A DNA stretch of 64,000 bases from Blastococcus sp. TML/M2B (GCF_016612865.1 NZ_JAENZZ010000002.1:372001-436000), one strand, 5' to 3'. Positions 34,084 through 44,125 are shown, numbered from the stretch's first letter. A program made the numbers and translations. The notes: generated by a model not told the origin, from the sequence alone.

Positions 34084-34929
34084 TCAGTCGGAGAGCAATG
34101 CCCGGCGCAGCTCGACCGCGTCGGTGCGGACGGTGTCCAGGACGGGGACGACGTCGTCCTCGCGCAGCCGACCGCCGCTGACCCGCACGATCGGCACCGT
34201 CTCGTGGTCCTCGCTGGTCAGGCGGGCCGCCACCTCGAAGGAGCTGCGCAGCAGCGCACCTTCCGGGGCCCGGTAGTCGTCGACGTGCTTGAGCGGGGAG
34301 ATCATCGGGTTCGGGAAGCCCCACTGCTCCAGCGCGACCGCGGTGAGCATCAGGCTGTTGATCCCGTAGCGCCGGGTCTCGGCGGCCCGCCGGCCGGGGA
34401 AGGTCGGCTCGGCGGCCACGAGCTCGGCGTAGCCCTCGCTGTCGTTGTGGAACAGCAGCGCCGCCCCCATCTGCGCCAGCAGGCCCACGCAGAGCGCGTC
34501 CTGCGGCCGCTCGCCGAAGCGCGGCGCGAGCGTGGACGCGGCCAGGGCCAGGTGCGTGCTGAAGGCCCAGAAGTCCTCGGGCAGCCGCGACTCGTCGTCC
34601 AGGTCGGTGAGGGCGACGGTGGCCATCGTGCGCACGGTGGTGAAGCCGACGACGGTGACGGCGAACTGCAGCGAGGTCACCCGCCCGCGCATGCCGAAGT
34701 AGGCGGAGTTGGCCAGCTTCATCACGCGGGCGGCCAGCGCGACGTCGGAGGCCAGGATGGTGGCCAGCTCCTTGGAGCTGGTGTCCTCCGAGTTCGCCAC
34801 CGACACCAGCTGGGCGGCCACCGGTTTCTGGGCGGCCATCGAGTCGATGCTGGCCAGGACCTTCTCGACGTCGAACGTCGGGGCCGGGACGGCCGCGAGC
34901 TCCGCGCGCGGGAACGGTGTGACGGTCAC
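34084..34929 (-). CDS. HDOD domain protein
   Basis: 281 residues. The HDOD pattern is clear: KPVAAQLVSVANSEDTSSKELATILASDVALAARVMKLANSAYFGMRGRVTSLQFAVTVVGFTTVRTMATVALT, where L-A-N-S-A-x-x-G and the following helix are the family hallmark. Then comes FWAFSTHLALAASTLAPRFG..DALCVGLLAQMGAALLF in place of the HD-type metal site. HDOD proteins are signalling modules without known catalytic activity. GTG 34929 overlaps the stop of the GGDEF/EAL gene (GTGA), so the two are translationally coupled and probably act together in c-di-GMP-linked behaviour. Confidence 0.9.
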   Translation of the reverse strand: MTVTPFPRAELAAVPAPTFDVEKVLASIDSMAAQKPVAAQLVSVANSEDTSSKELATILASDVALAARVMKLANSAYFGMRGRVTSLQFAVTVVGFTTVRTMATVALTDLDDESRLPEDFWAFSTHLALAASTLAPRFGERPQDALCVGLLAQMGAALLFHNDSEGYAELVAAEPTFPGRRAAETRRYGINSLMLTAVALEQWGFPNPMISPLKHVDDYRAPEGALLRSSFEVAARLTSEDHETVPIVRVSGGRLREDDVVPVLDTVRTDAVELRRALLSD

Positions 34930-36998
34930 GCTTCTCCGGTCTCCCCGTGGGTGGCGAACCAGGCGGCGGTGTGCCCCCCGGTCATGGGCTCGGCCAGGCT
35001 GAACCCCTGCAGGTAGGTGGCACCCAGCCGCTGCAGCTCGTCGGCCTGCTCGGCGGTCTCGACGCCCTCGGCAACCGTGCACAGGTTGAGGTTGCGGGCC
35101 AGGGCGATGACCGCCGAGGCGATCTCCCCGTGGCCGGCGCTGAGCTCGGCGACGAACGAGCGGTCCACCTTGAGGCAGTCCACCGGCAGGTGCCGCAGGT
35201 AGGCCAGCGACGAGTAGCCGGTGCCGAAGTCGTCGATGGTCAGCTCGACGCCGACGTCGCGCAGGTCCTGCAACACCCTCTGCGCCGACGCCGGGTCCTT
35301 CATCAGCGCCGACTCGGTGATCTCGATGGAGATCCGCGACGGGTGCAGCCCGTGCCGCTGCAGCGCGGCCGCGACCTGCTCCGGCAGGTTGCCGTCCAGC
35401 TGGAGGGCGGACACGTTGACGTTGGCCCGGGGCGGCGCCGCGGCCCCCACCAGGCGGTCCCACTCCGCGAGCTGGCGGCAGGTCTCGTCGAGGACGAACA
35501 GGCCCAGCCCCGCGATGAGCCCGCTCTCCTCGGCCAGCGGCACGAACACGGTCGGGCTGATCGTCCCGCGCTCGGGGTGCTGCCACCGCGCGAGCGACTC
35601 GACCGCGACCGGCCTGCGGTCCGCGGTGCCGAAGATCGGCTGGTAGTACAGGGTGAGCTCGCGGTGGTCGACGGCGTCGCGCAGCTCGGCGACCATCCGC
35701 AGCTTGTCCCGCGCCTCGGCCCGGCCGGCCTGGTCGAGGACGCTGATCCTCCCCTTGCCGCCGGCCTTCGCCTGGTACATGGCGATGTCGCAGTCGCGGA
35801 TCAGCTCCTCGGCGGCGACGTGCTCGGCGGTCTGCACGGTGACGCCGACGCTGGCGTGGGGACGCACGTCCACCCCGCCCAGCCGCATCGGGCGGCCGAG
35901 GGCCTCGGTGATCCGCTCCGCGAGCGCGACGACGGCCTCCTCGTCGACCTGCTCGCAGACGACGACGAACTCGTCGCCGCCGAAGCGCGCCACCAGGTCG
36001 CCGGGGCGCACGGTCGCGCGCAGCCGGTTCGCCACCTCGATGAGCAGCTCGTCGCCGGCGGTGTGCCCCAGCGAGTCGTTGACGACCTTGAAGTTGTCCA
36101 GGTCGAGGAACAGGCAGGCCAGGCCGCCGGCGCCCGGCCGGAAGCGCTCCGACACGTACTGCGCCAGCAGCGTCCGGTTGGGCAGCCCGGTCAGCGGGTC
36201 GTGGTTGGCCTGGTGGGCCAGCCGCGCCTCGAACGCCAGCCGGTCGGTGATGTCCTCGATGGTGGCGACGAAGCCCGCGCCCACGCCGGGGGTGAACAGG
36301 TGGGCGAAGCGGATGATCGTCGTCCGCACGGCACCGTCGTCGCGGACCAGGCGGGCCTGGACCTCGACCTCGCCGCCGTCCAGCGCCGCGGAGACCTGCT
36401 CGATGACGGCGTCGAGGTCGTCGGTGTGCACCGTGTCGATCCAGCCGGTGCCCAGCATCTGCTCGGCCCCCCGGCCGACCAGGCCGCAGAACGCGTCGTT
36501 CACGTGCGCCAGGCGCATGCCCTGCTCGGAGAGCAGGGTCGGCACCGGGGAGCGCTCGGTGAGGGCGGAGAAGCGCCGCTCGTGGGCGTCCGCGGTGGCC
36601 CGCAGGGCGCGCTCCTGCTCGTTGGCGGTCGCGCGCAGGAACACCGTCCACCGCCGCCCGCCGGGCGACGGCGTGGTGAGGACGCCGACCTCCACCAGGG
36701 CGCCGCTGGCGGTGCGCACGTGCAGGGTGCGGCGGGCGGAGCGCTCGCGGCGCAGCAGCAGCTTGAGCTCACCCCCGCCGAGGGTCGGGAAGAGCTGCTC
36801 GACCGGCATCGCGCACAGGTCGGCCGGGCCGTAGCCCAGCAGCTGCACGGCGCCCTCGTTCGCCCAGGTGAACCGCTGGGTGCGTCCGGAGGTCTCGGCC
36901 ACCAGCAGGGCCAGCGCGTCGCTGACGGCGGCGCTGTAGAAGACCGAGGAGACGATCTCCGACGGGACGTGCTCGTCCGGCGCGGTCGCGGCGGTCAC
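34926..36998 (-). CDS. PAS-GGDEF-EAL bifunctional c-di-GMP protein
   Basis: 690 residues. Two N-terminal PAS-like sensor regions occur at roughly residues 20-130 (FTWANEGAVQLLGYGPADLCAMPVEQLFP) and 140-260 (HVNDAFCGLVGRGAEQMLGTGWIDTVHTDDLDAVI). The GGDEF domain (about 265-425) has HDPLTGLPNRTLL and an intact RFGGDEFVVV active site. The EAL domain (about 435-680) shows ESLAR instead of EALxR, with the metal-binding NVNVSALQL, EITESALM, DDFGTGYSSLAYL, VDRSFV and AEGVETAEQ segments kept. No membrane span is seen, so it is cytoplasmic. It could both make and degrade c-di-GMP; the Ala-to-Ser change in EAL may or may not affect hydrolysis. Confidence 0.92.
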   Translation of the reverse strand: MTAATAPDEHVPSEIVSSVFYSAAVSDALALLVAETSGRTQRFTWANEGAVQLLGYGPADLCAMPVEQLFPTLGGGELKLLLRRERSARRTLHVRTASGALVEVGVLTTPSPGGRRWTVFLRATANEQERALRATADAHERRFSALTERSPVPTLLSEQGMRLAHVNDAFCGLVGRGAEQMLGTGWIDTVHTDDLDAVIEQVSAALDGGEVEVQARLVRDDGAVRTTIIRFAHLFTPGVGAGFVATIEDITDRLAFEARLAHQANHDPLTGLPNRTLLAQYVSERFRPGAGGLACLFLDLDNFKVVNDSLGHTAGDELLIEVANRLRATVRPGDLVARFGGDEFVVVCEQVDEEAVVALAERITEALGRPMRLGGVDVRPHASVGVTVQTAEHVAAEELIRDCDIAMYQAKAGGKGRISVLDQAGRAEARDKLRMVAELRDAVDHRELTLYYQPIFGTADRRPVAVESLARWQHPERGTISPTVFVPLAEESGLIAGLGLFVLDETCRQLAEWDRLVGAAAPPRANVNVSALQLDGNLPEQVAAALQRHGLHPSRISIEITESALMKDPASAQRVLQDLRDVGVELTIDDFGTGYSSLAYLRHLPVDCLKVDRSFVAELSAGHGEIASAVIALARNLNLCTVAEGVETAEQADELQRLGATYLQGFSLAEPMTGGHTAAWFATHGETGEA

Positions 36999-37187
36999 GG
37001 TCCCCCTTCCTCATGCGGCGGCGCGCCCGGACGGACGCGACACCAGGTTCTTCGGCCGCATCCGCCCAGCTCTTCGCCCGTTCCCGTGCGATTCGCCCGT
37101 TGGGGGTACGCGGGCCGCGGCGGCCCGGCCGGCCTGCCGGGCCGCGGCGTCCCCACTGGCTAGCCTGCGGCCGGAGGAGGTGCCGTC

Positions 37188-38078
37188 ATCCCCCGCACAC
37201 CCCGCACCCACCGCCGGGCCGCACTCGCCGCCGCCCTGGTGCTGGCGGCCGTCCCCGCCTGCGCCGCCGGGGACGACGAGCCGGGCGCAGTGCTGGCCGA
37301 TCCCGCGCTCGCCGCGTGCGTCGCGGAGACCGCGGGCCTGCCCGCCGGCACGACCGCCTTCCCCGAGCGCGACCTCGGGGCCATCGAGGAGCTGCACTGC
37401 CCCGGCGGTGGCCCCGAGCCCCCCATCCGGTCCCTCGACGGCCTCGAGCGGCTCACCGGGCTGATCAACCTGGACCTGCCGCACCACGAGATCAGCGACC
37501 TGGACCCGCTGGCGGCGCTGGAGCGGCTGAGCACGCTGACCCTCACCGGCAACCGGATCAGCGACCTGTCCCCGCTGGCCGGGCTGGAGCTGTTCGACGT
37601 CGGCCTCTCGCAGAACCCGGTCAGCGACCTGTCCCCGCTGCGGACCGGCACCCTGCGGGCGCTCGGGGTGGCCTCCGCGCAGATCACCGACCTCACCCCG
37701 CTGGCGCGCGCCGAGGGCCTGAGCCGCCTGGACCTCAGCAGCAACGCGATCACCGACGTCTCGCCCCTGGCCGGGCTGCCCGCCCTCGACACGCTGCGGC
37801 TGGGCCGGAACCAGGTCGTCGACCCCTCGCCCCTGGGCAGCGTGCCGACGCTGCTGGTGCTCGACCTGTTCGGCAACCGCGTCTCCGCCGTCGGCGGGCT
37901 GGCCGACGCCCCGCTGCTGCAGGAGCTCCAGCTGGGCGCCAACCCGCTGACCGACCTCACCCCGCTGCTGCGGGTGCCCACCTTGATCAACCTCGGGCTG
38001 GACGAGACCGACGGCACGCGGCTGACCGGCGTGGACGCCCTCCGAACCGCCGGTGTCTCGGTGAACGGACTCGCCTGA
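37188..38078 (+). CDS. Leucine-rich-repeat lipoprotein (internalin-like repeats)
   Basis: About 297 residues. The basic N-terminus RTPRTHRRAALAAALVLAAVPAC is a lipoprotein-type signal peptide ending at a Cys. A short Cys-containing domain follows, then seven or so 22-residue repeats of the type L-x-x-L-x-x-L-x-L-x-x-N-x-I-x-D-L-S-P-L-A-G, the internalin/SDS22-like form, making a surface-exposed LRR. The start is uncertain: the frame has no ATG/GTG ahead of the signal peptide, only ATC at 37188 placed 7 nt after GGAGGAGG (37173-37180), or GTG 37239 inside the signal peptide. GTG 37180 is out of frame by one base. It probably binds a protein or polysaccharide partner. Confidence 0.8.
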   Translation: MPRTPRTHRRAALAAALVLAAVPACAAGDDEPGAVLADPALAACVAETAGLPAGTTAFPERDLGAIEELHCPGGGPEPPIRSLDGLERLTGLINLDLPHHEISDLDPLAALERLSTLTLTGNRISDLSPLAGLELFDVGLSQNPVSDLSPLRTGTLRALGVASAQITDLTPLARAEGLSRLDLSSNAITDVSPLAGLPALDTLRLGRNQVVDPSPLGSVPTLLVLDLFGNRVSAVGGLADAPLLQELQLGANPLTDLTPLLRVPTLINLGLDETDGTRLTGVDALRTAGVSVNGLA

Positions 38079-38229
38079 CCACGCAGTGGGACGACGTGGC
38101 AGTGGTCACATCGGCGGGCCCCGGGCGGAGAGCCGGCTCCGACCCAGGCATGATCTGCCGGGATCGCGGTGACCGCGGTCGCTTTCCACAGGGGACCGGC
38201 GCGGCCGGTCGACGACGAACGGAGCCACG

Positions 38230-39792
38230 TTGCACATCGGAGTGCCACGCGAGACCCGAGCCCGCGAGACGCGGGTGGCCGCGACGCCGACCACGGTCTC
38301 GCAGCTCGTCGGTCTCGGATACGACGTCGTCGTCGAGGCCGGGGCCGGTGAGGCCAGCAGCTTCCCGGACGACGCCTACGCCGGCGCCGGTGCCCGCATC
38401 GGCAGCACCGACGAGGCGTGGCAGGCCGACGTCGTGCTGCGGGTCACCGCGCCGACGGTCGACGAGATCGCCCGGCTCCGGGACGGCGCGACGCTGATCG
38501 GCATGATCAGCCCGGCGTTCAACCCCGACCTGGTCGCCGCGCTCGCCGCCCGCCCGATCACCGTGCTCTCGATGGACGCCGTCCCGCGCATCTCCCGCGC
38601 GCAGTCCCTGGACGTGCTCAGCTCCATGGCGAACATCGCCGGCTACCGCGCCGTCGTCGAGGCCGCCCACGTCTTCGGCCGCTTCTTCACCGGCCAGGTC
38701 ACCGCCGCCGGCAAGGTGCCCCCGGCCAAGGTGCTCGTCGCCGGCGCCGGTGTGGCGGGCCTCGCCGCCATCGGCGCGGCCAGCAGCCTGGGCGCGATCG
38801 TGCGCGCCACCGACGTGCGCCCCGAGGTCGCCGAGCAGGTGCGCTCGCTCGGCGGCGAGTACGTCGCGGTCAAGGCCGGCGAGCAGGAGGTCAGCTCCGA
38901 CGGCTACGCCCGCGAGATGGGCGAGGACTTCAACCGCCGCGCCGCCGAGATGTACGCCGAGCAGGCGCGCGACGTCGACATCATCATCACCACCGCGCTC
39001 ATCCCCGGCCGGCCCGCGCCGCGGCTGATCACCGAGGAGATGGTCGCCTCGATGCGCTCCGGCTCGGTCATCGTCGACATGGCCGCGGCCCAGGGCGGCA
39101 ACGTCGCCGGCTCGGTGCCCGACGAGGTCGTGGTCACGCCCAACGGCGTCTCGATCATCGGCTACACCGACCTGCCCGGCCGGCTGCCGGCGCAGGCCTC
39201 GCAGCTGTACGGCACCAACCTGGTCAACCTGCTCAAGCTGCTCACCCCGGGCAAGGACGGCGAGCTCGTCCTCGACCTGGACGACGTCGTGCAGCGCGCG
39301 ATCACCGTCGTGCGCGCGGGCGAGACGATGTGGCCCCCGCCGCCGGTGCAGGTCTCCGCCGCCCCGGCGCCGGCCGCCGCGGCCCCCGCCCCGGTGCAGG
39401 CCGCTCCCCCACCGGAGCCCCCGAGCCCAGGCCGGCGCTTCGCGCTGGTCGGGGTGGCCGCCGCGCTGCTCTTCGTGCTCGCCGGGTTCTCGCCCAGCGA
39501 GTTGGTCCAGCACCTCACGGTGTTCGCGCTCGCCGTCGTCGTGGGCTTCTACGTCATCAGCGGGGTGCACCACGCCCTGCACACGCCGCTGATGAGCGTC
39601 ACCAACGCGATCTCCGGGATCATCGTCGTCGGCGCCCTGCTCCAGATCGGGCACGACGACGCCCTGGTGACCGCGCTCGCGTTCGTCGCGATCCTCGTCG
39701 CCAGCATCAACGTCTTCGGCGGCTTCGCCGTCACCCGCCGGATGCTCGGCATGTTCACCCGCGGACCGAGCACGGGGAGTGCAGCCCGATGA
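38230..39792 (+). CDS. pntA: NAD(P) transhydrogenase subunit alpha (fused type)
   Basis: 520 residues. The NAD(H)-binding domain I ([20 protein letters not shown], then [23 protein letters not shown], the Rossmann loop [70 protein letters not shown]) is joined by a Pro/Ala linker (about 375-405) to a C-terminal membrane part with four TM helices ([13 protein letters not shown] to [20 protein letters not shown]). This is the E. coli-type alpha layout, not the split PntAA/PntAB form. It couples proton entry to hydride transfer from NADH to NADP+. The TTG start at 38230 is conserved in position. The pntB ATG overlaps its stop. Confidence 0.93.
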   Translation: MHIGVPRETRARETRVAATPTTVSQLVGLGYDVVVEAGAGEASSFPDDAYAGAGARIGSTDEAWQADVVLRVTAPTVDEIARLRDGATLIGMISPAFNPDLVAALAARPITVLSMDAVPRISRAQSLDVLSSMANIAGYRAVVEAAHVFGRFFTGQVTAAGKVPPAKVLVAGAGVAGLAAIGAASSLGAIVRATDVRPEVAEQVRSLGGEYVAVKAGEQEVSSDGYAREMGEDFNRRAAEMYAEQARDVDIIITTALIPGRPAPRLITEEMVASMRSGSVIVDMAAAQGGNVAGSVPDEVVVTPNGVSIIGYTDLPGRLPAQASQLYGTNLVNLLKLLTPGKDGELVLDLDDVVQRAITVVRAGETMWPPPPVQVSAAPAPAAAAPAPVQAAPPPEPPSPGRRFALVGVAAALLFVLAGFSPSELVQHLTVFALAVVVGFYVISGVHHALHTPLMSVTNAISGIIVVGALLQIGHDDALVTALAFVAILVASINVFGGFAVTRRMLGMFTRGPSTGSAAR

Positions 39793-41201
39793 CCGCCACC
39801 ACCGCCGCCTCCGCGGCCTACATCGTCGCCGCGCTGCTGTTCATCCTCAGCCTCGCCGGCCTCGCCAAGCACGAGACGGCGAAGGCGGGCAACGCCTACG
39901 GCATGGCCGGCATGGTCATCGCCCTGGTCGCCACCATCGGCCTCGCCGTCGACCACGGCCTGTCCGGCACCGGCGCCGTCCTGATGGTCCTCGCCGTCGT
40001 CATCGGTGGCGCGATCGGCCTGTGGCGCGCGGCGAAGGTCGAGATGACCGGGATGCCCGAGCTCATCGCGATCCTGCACAGCTTCGTCGGCCTGGCCGCG
40101 GTGCTGGTCGGCTGGAACGGCTACCTGTCGGTCGAGGCCGACCTGGACAACCAGACCGAGGTCTCCTCGGACCTGCTGGGCATCCACTCCGGCGAGGTCG
40201 CCATCGGCGTCTTCATCGGTGCGGTCACCTTCACCGGCTCGATCGTGGCCTTCCTCAAGCTGTCGGCCCGCATCAAGAGCAACCCGCTGGTGCTGCCCGG
40301 CAAGAACTGGCTGAACCTCGGCGCGCTGGCGGCGTTCGCGGCGCTGACCGTCGTGTTCGTCGTCGAGCCGAACCTGCCGGTGCTCGCCGTCCTCACCGTG
40401 CTGGCGCTGGCCCTGGGGTGGCACCTGGTGGCCTCGATCGGCGGCGGCGACATGCCGGTCGTCGTCTCGATGCTCAACAGCTACTCGGGCTGGGCGGCCG
40501 CCGCCTCGGGCTTCCTGCTCGGCAACGACCTGCTGATCATCACCGGTGCACTGGTCGGCTCCTCGGGTGCCTACCTCTCCTACATCATGTGCAAGGCGAT
40601 GAACCGGTCCTTCATCTCCGTCATCGCCGGCGGCTTCGGCAACGAGGGCAGCGCCGCCGCCTCCGACGTCGACTACGGCGAGCACACCGAGATCAACGCC
40701 GAGGACACCGCCCAGCTGCTGCTGGACGCGAAGTCCGTCGTCATCACCCCGGGCTACGGCATGGCCGTGGCCCAGGCGCAGGGCGCGGTGGCCGACCTGA
40801 CCCGCAAGCTCACCGAGCGCGGTGTCGAGGTGCGCTTCGGCATCCACCCCGTCGCGGGCCGGCTCCCCGGGCACATGAACGTGCTGCTCGCCGAGGCCAA
40901 GGTGCCCTACGACGTCGTGCTCGAGATGGACGAGATCAACGACGACCTCGCCGACACCTCCGTCGTCCTCGTCATCGGCGCCAACGACACGGTGAACCCC
41001 GCCGCGTCCGAGGACCCGGCCAGCCCGATCGCCGGCATGCCGGTGCTGCGGGTGTGGGAGGCCGAGCGGGTCGTGGTGTTCAAGCGGTCGATGAACACCG
41101 GCTACGCCGGCGTCCAGAACCCGCTGTTCTTCCGGGACAACAGCCGGATGCTCTTCGGCGACGCCCGCGAGCGCGTGGAGGACATCCTCCGGGCGCTCTG
41201 A
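39789..41201 (+). CDS. pntB: NAD(P) transhydrogenase subunit beta
   Basis: 470 residues, normal length. The N-terminal half has eight or nine TM helices ([78 protein letters not shown]). The C-terminal NADP(H)-binding domain III has [61 protein letters not shown] and [15 protein letters not shown], all diagnostic for PntB. ATG 39789 overlaps the pntA stop (ATGA), so subunit synthesis is coupled. It is the proton-translocating, NADPH-forming partner of PntA. Confidence 0.95.
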   Translation: MTATTAASAAYIVAALLFILSLAGLAKHETAKAGNAYGMAGMVIALVATIGLAVDHGLSGTGAVLMVLAVVIGGAIGLWRAAKVEMTGMPELIAILHSFVGLAAVLVGWNGYLSVEADLDNQTEVSSDLLGIHSGEVAIGVFIGAVTFTGSIVAFLKLSARIKSNPLVLPGKNWLNLGALAAFAALTVVFVVEPNLPVLAVLTVLALALGWHLVASIGGGDMPVVVSMLNSYSGWAAAASGFLLGNDLLIITGALVGSSGAYLSYIMCKAMNRSFISVIAGGFGNEGSAAASDVDYGEHTEINAEDTAQLLLDAKSVVITPGYGMAVAQAQGAVADLTRKLTERGVEVRFGIHPVAGRLPGHMNVLLAEAKVPYDVVLEMDEINDDLADTSVVLVIGANDTVNPAASEDPASPIAGMPVLRVWEAERVVVFKRSMNTGYAGVQNPLFFRDNSRMLFGDARERVEDILRAL

Positions 41202-41256
41202 CACCCGGCGGGCCTCCCCGCCGGACCCTGTCGCCCCGCCCCCCGGCGGTCTACGG

Positions 41257-41282
41257 TCGACCCGTGCGCACGCACGGGTCGA
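41257..41282. promoter_or_regulatory. Perfect 12-bp inverted repeat upstream of the RsbA-like gene
   Basis: TCGACCCGTGCG (41257-41268), CA, CGCACGGGTCGA (41271-41282). It lies 56 nt after pntB and 47 nt before the ATG at 41329. The 2-nt centre makes it a poor hairpin and a good operator shape; a terminator role for pntB is the alternative. Confidence 0.5.
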
Positions 41283-41328
41283 TCGTGGGTTCGTGGCGGG
41301 TGCCGGCCCCCGACGGGGTCGCGCCCGG

Positions 41329-42281
41329 ATGAGCTCCGCTGCCCCGGCGCCGCACGCGGCGGCCGGCTTCGAGCACGAGGCGCTCTTCTACCGGGACGAC
41401 GACACCTTCCTGGCCGGGGTGGTCCCGTTCGTCCGCGAGGGGCTGGACCGCGGCGAGCGCGTCGTGGTCGCCGGAGCCACCCGGCCGGCTCCGGCTGCTG
41501 CAGGCGGCGCTGGGCGGCGGACGCCGCCGCCGTGCGGTGGCTGGACATGAGCACCCTCGGAGCCAACCCCGCCCGGATCATCGGGGCGTGGGACGAGGTG
41601 GTCGCCGCCGCCGGGGTGGCCGGCTGCGGGCTGCGCGGCGTCGGCGAGCCCGCCTGGCCCGGCCGTCGCGACGCCGAGTACGTGGATTGCCGGCTGCACG
41701 AGCTGCTGCTGAACACCGCCTTCGGCGGCGGGCCGGCGTGGCGGCTGCTGTGCCCGTACGACCAGGCCCACCTGCCCCGTGCGGTCCGCACGGGCGCGCT
41801 GCAGTCCCACCCCCTGGTCTCCAGCGCGGGGCGCCGCCGCCCCAGCACCGCCTACTCCCGCGCGGCCGCCGCCGAGACGTTCGGCGCTCCGCTCCCGCAG
41901 CGCACCGACGTGGCGCTGCGGGGCAGCTACGGCGCCGACGACCTCCGGGCCATCCGCGGGACGGTCGCCTCGTTCGCCCGCTCCTGCGGGCTGGCCGGCG
42001 CCCAGGTCGAGGCGCTGGAGCTGGCCGCCTCGGAGGTGGTCACCAACTCCCTGCGCCACGGCGGAGGGCGCGGCACGCTGGCGCTCTGGGACACCGAGGA
42101 CGCCGCCGTCGTGGAGTTCGGCGACGGCGGGCACATCGCCGACCCGCTGGTCGGCCGCCGCCGTCCCCCGCCGGACCGGCCCGGTGGGCGGGGGCTGCAC
42201 CTGGTCAACCAGCTCTGCGACCTGGTGCAGGTCCGGTCCTCGTCCCTCGGGACGACGGTCCGCATCACCACCTGGCGCTGA
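41329..42281 (+). CDS. RsbA-like MEDS/HATPase regulatory protein (two frameshifts as assembled)
   Basis: N-terminal MEDS-type region: GFEHEALFYRDDDTFLAGVVPFVREGLDRGERVVVAGATR. After removing extra bases near 41487 and 41515, it continues LRLLQAALGADAAAVRWLDMSTLGANPARIIGAW and runs through the rest of the MEDS domain (EYVDCRLHELLLNTAF, WRLLCPYDQAHLPRAV). The C-terminal anti-sigma/serine kinase HATPase has LAASEVVTNSLRHGGGRGTLALW (N box), VEFGDGGHIADPL and GRGLHLVNQLCDLVQVRSS. Corrected length is about 317 residues. MEDS-HATPase proteins act as anti-sigma-factor-like switches in stress responses. No sigma factor or anti-anti-sigma gene is adjacent. Confidence 0.82.
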
Positions 42282-42299
42282 CCCGGCCGCGTCCCGCCG

Positions 42300-42716
42300 T
42301 CAGGGCGACGGGTCGGGGCCCCGGTCCGGCACCGGTTCGTCCGGGCCGCCGTCCCGGCGCACCAGGTCGCCGACCGCCTCCTCGAGGCGCGCCCACGTGC
42401 CGCTCCACTCGACCAGGGGCTCGAGGATCCGCTCGAAGACGGCGAGCTGCTGGTCGAAGGCGTCCAGCTGGGCGCGCATGCCGCCGATCGCGGCCCGCTG
42501 CGCGGTCACCATCTCGGCGATGGCGCGCAGCTGGGCGGCCGACAGCGCGCCCGGCGGGCTGGGCAGGGCGGGCAGGGACAGCCGGGTGGGCACGGAGCCC
42601 GCGACGGTGCGCGCCCGGTCGGTGAAGCTCCGCAGCTGGGTGACGAACTCCTCGATCGACCGGCCCACGAGGCCGGGCGGGACGCCGCGTTCCGGTCCTG
42701 GTCGCTCCTCGGTCAC
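42300..42716 (-). CDS. Hypothetical helical protein
   Basis: 138 residues from GTG 42716. I do not recognise the family. The region IEEFVTQLRSFTDRARTVAGSVPTRL and then AAQLRAIAEMVTAQRAAIGGMRAQLDAFDQQLAVFERILEPLVEWSGTWARLEEAVGDLV is predicted to be long amphipathic helices, possibly a coiled coil, resembling phasin-like or polymer-associated proteins only in a general way. The C-terminus is Pro/Asp-rich and low complexity. It converges on the RsbA-like gene with an 18-bp gap and diverges from the LpqI-like gene. Confidence 0.6.
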   Translation of the reverse strand: MTEERPGPERGVPPGLVGRSIEEFVTQLRSFTDRARTVAGSVPTRLSLPALPSPPGALSAAQLRAIAEMVTAQRAAIGGMRAQLDAFDQQLAVFERILEPLVEWSGTWARLEEAVGDLVRRDGGPDEPVPDRGPDPSP

Positions 42717-42834
42717 GACCCGACGCTATGCCGGTCCCGGACCGGGGGCACCCCGGGCGGCAGACTCGCTCCGGGTGCCCGCCGGTCAGCGGGCGCCGAG
42801 CCGCCTCCCCCGGGAGGAGTTCCGGAGGAGAGCC

Positions 42835-44038
42835 ATGCGCCGCACCGCCGTCCGCGCCACCGCCGTCCTGGCGTCCCTGGCCCTCGGCCTGGCGGCCTGC
42901 GGCGGCGAGGAGCCGGCGACGGGCGCGGCCCCCTCCTCCGCGACTGCTCCGCCGTCGGCATCCGCGAGCGCCGAGCCGCCGGCCGGCGGACCCGGCGACG
43001 ACGCCGAAGCACGGGTGGCCGCGGCGCTGGAGGCCCTCGACCGCCGGGAGGAGATCGCGCAGCTGTTCGTGGTGGGCGTGCCCGCCGACGCGCTGGGCAG
43101 CGGCGCCGGCCTGGTCGAGCAGGGCGTCGGCGGGATCTTCCTCGCCGGCCGCCCCGCCGCCCCGGCGGCGGAGCTCGCCGAGCTCACCGCCGGCTGGCAG
43201 GCCGACGCCACCGGGCCGGGGCTGTGGATCGCCGTCGACCAGGAGGGCGGCGCCGTGCAGACCCTCAAAGGCCCGGGGTTCGACCGGCTGCCGCCCGCCA
43301 CCGACCAGGGCGACCTGCCCGCCGGGCAACTGGCCGAGCTGGCCGGCCGGCTCGGCAGCCAGCTGCGCGACGCCGGCATCAACCTCAACCTGGCTCCGGT
43401 CGTCGACGTCGTGCCCGCCGGCACCGAGGACACCAACGGACCGATCGGCGTCTTCGACCGGCAGTACGGCAGCACCGGCGCGGAGGTGACCCCCGCGGCG
43501 GGCGCCGTCGTCGACGGCCCTGGCGGCGGCCGGGGTCACCGCCACGCTCAAGCACTTCCCGGGTCTCGGACGGGTCCGCGGCAACACCGACGACACCGCC
43601 GACGTCGTCGACCCGGTGACCACCGCGGGCGACGACCAGGTGACCGCGTTCGCCGGCACGCTGGCCGCGGCCGATGCCCCGCCGATGGTGATGACGTCCT
43701 CGGCGACCTACGGCCGGATCGACCCGACGGCCCCGGCGGCGTTCTCCCCCGTCGTCGTGCGGGAGCTGCTGCGCGGCACGCTCGGCTTCACCGGCCCCGT
43801 CATCTCCGACGACCTCGGCAACGCCGCCGCCGTGGCGGCCACCCCGGTGGGCGAGCGCGCGATCCGCTTCCTGGCCGCCGGGGGCACGCTGGTGCTCACC
43901 GTCGCCCCCACGACCTTCCCGGCCATGCTCGAGGCGGTCGAGGAGCGCAGCGCGGCGGACCCGGCCTTCGCCGCGACCGTCGACGCCGCCGTCCGCACCG
44001 CGCTGCTGGCCAAGGCCGAGGCCGGCCTGCTCGACTGA
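42835..44038 (+). CDS. LpqI-like glycoside hydrolase family 3 lipoprotein (one frameshift as assembled)
   Basis: ATG 42835 follows GGAGGAG. The signal peptide RRTAVRATAVLASLALGLAACGG has a clear lipobox (L-A-A-C). A Ser/Pro/Ala-rich linker follows, then the GH3 NagZ-like barrel: EEIAQLFVVGVPADA, GVGGIFLAGR, GLWIAVDQEGGAVQTLKGPGFDRLP, LRDAGINLNLAPVVDVVP. One extra C near 43519 breaks the frame; removal gives VVDGLAAAGVTATLKHFPGLGRVRGNTDDTADV and GPVISDDLGNAAA with the nucleophile Asp. Corrected length is about 400 residues. As in mycobacterial LpqI, KHFPGLG replaces KHFPGHG. Probable peptidoglycan-fragment beta-N-acetylglucosaminidase or relative, on the outer face of the membrane. Confidence 0.87.
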
Positions 44039-44050
44039 CCCCGGACGCAA

Positions 44051-44085
44051 CGGTTCCGCCGGGATCGGTGATCCCGGCGGAACCG
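44051..44085. terminator. Bidirectional terminator hairpin
   Basis: CGGTTCCGCCGGGATC (44051-44066), loop GGT, GATCCCGGCGGAACCG (44070-44085): a perfect 16-bp stem between the convergent LpqI-like and transglycosylase genes. No U tract on either side. Confidence 0.8.
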
Positions 44086-44125
44086 GTGGGGCGTGCAGCG
44101 CCGGGTCAGTGCCCGGCGCGGGGGC

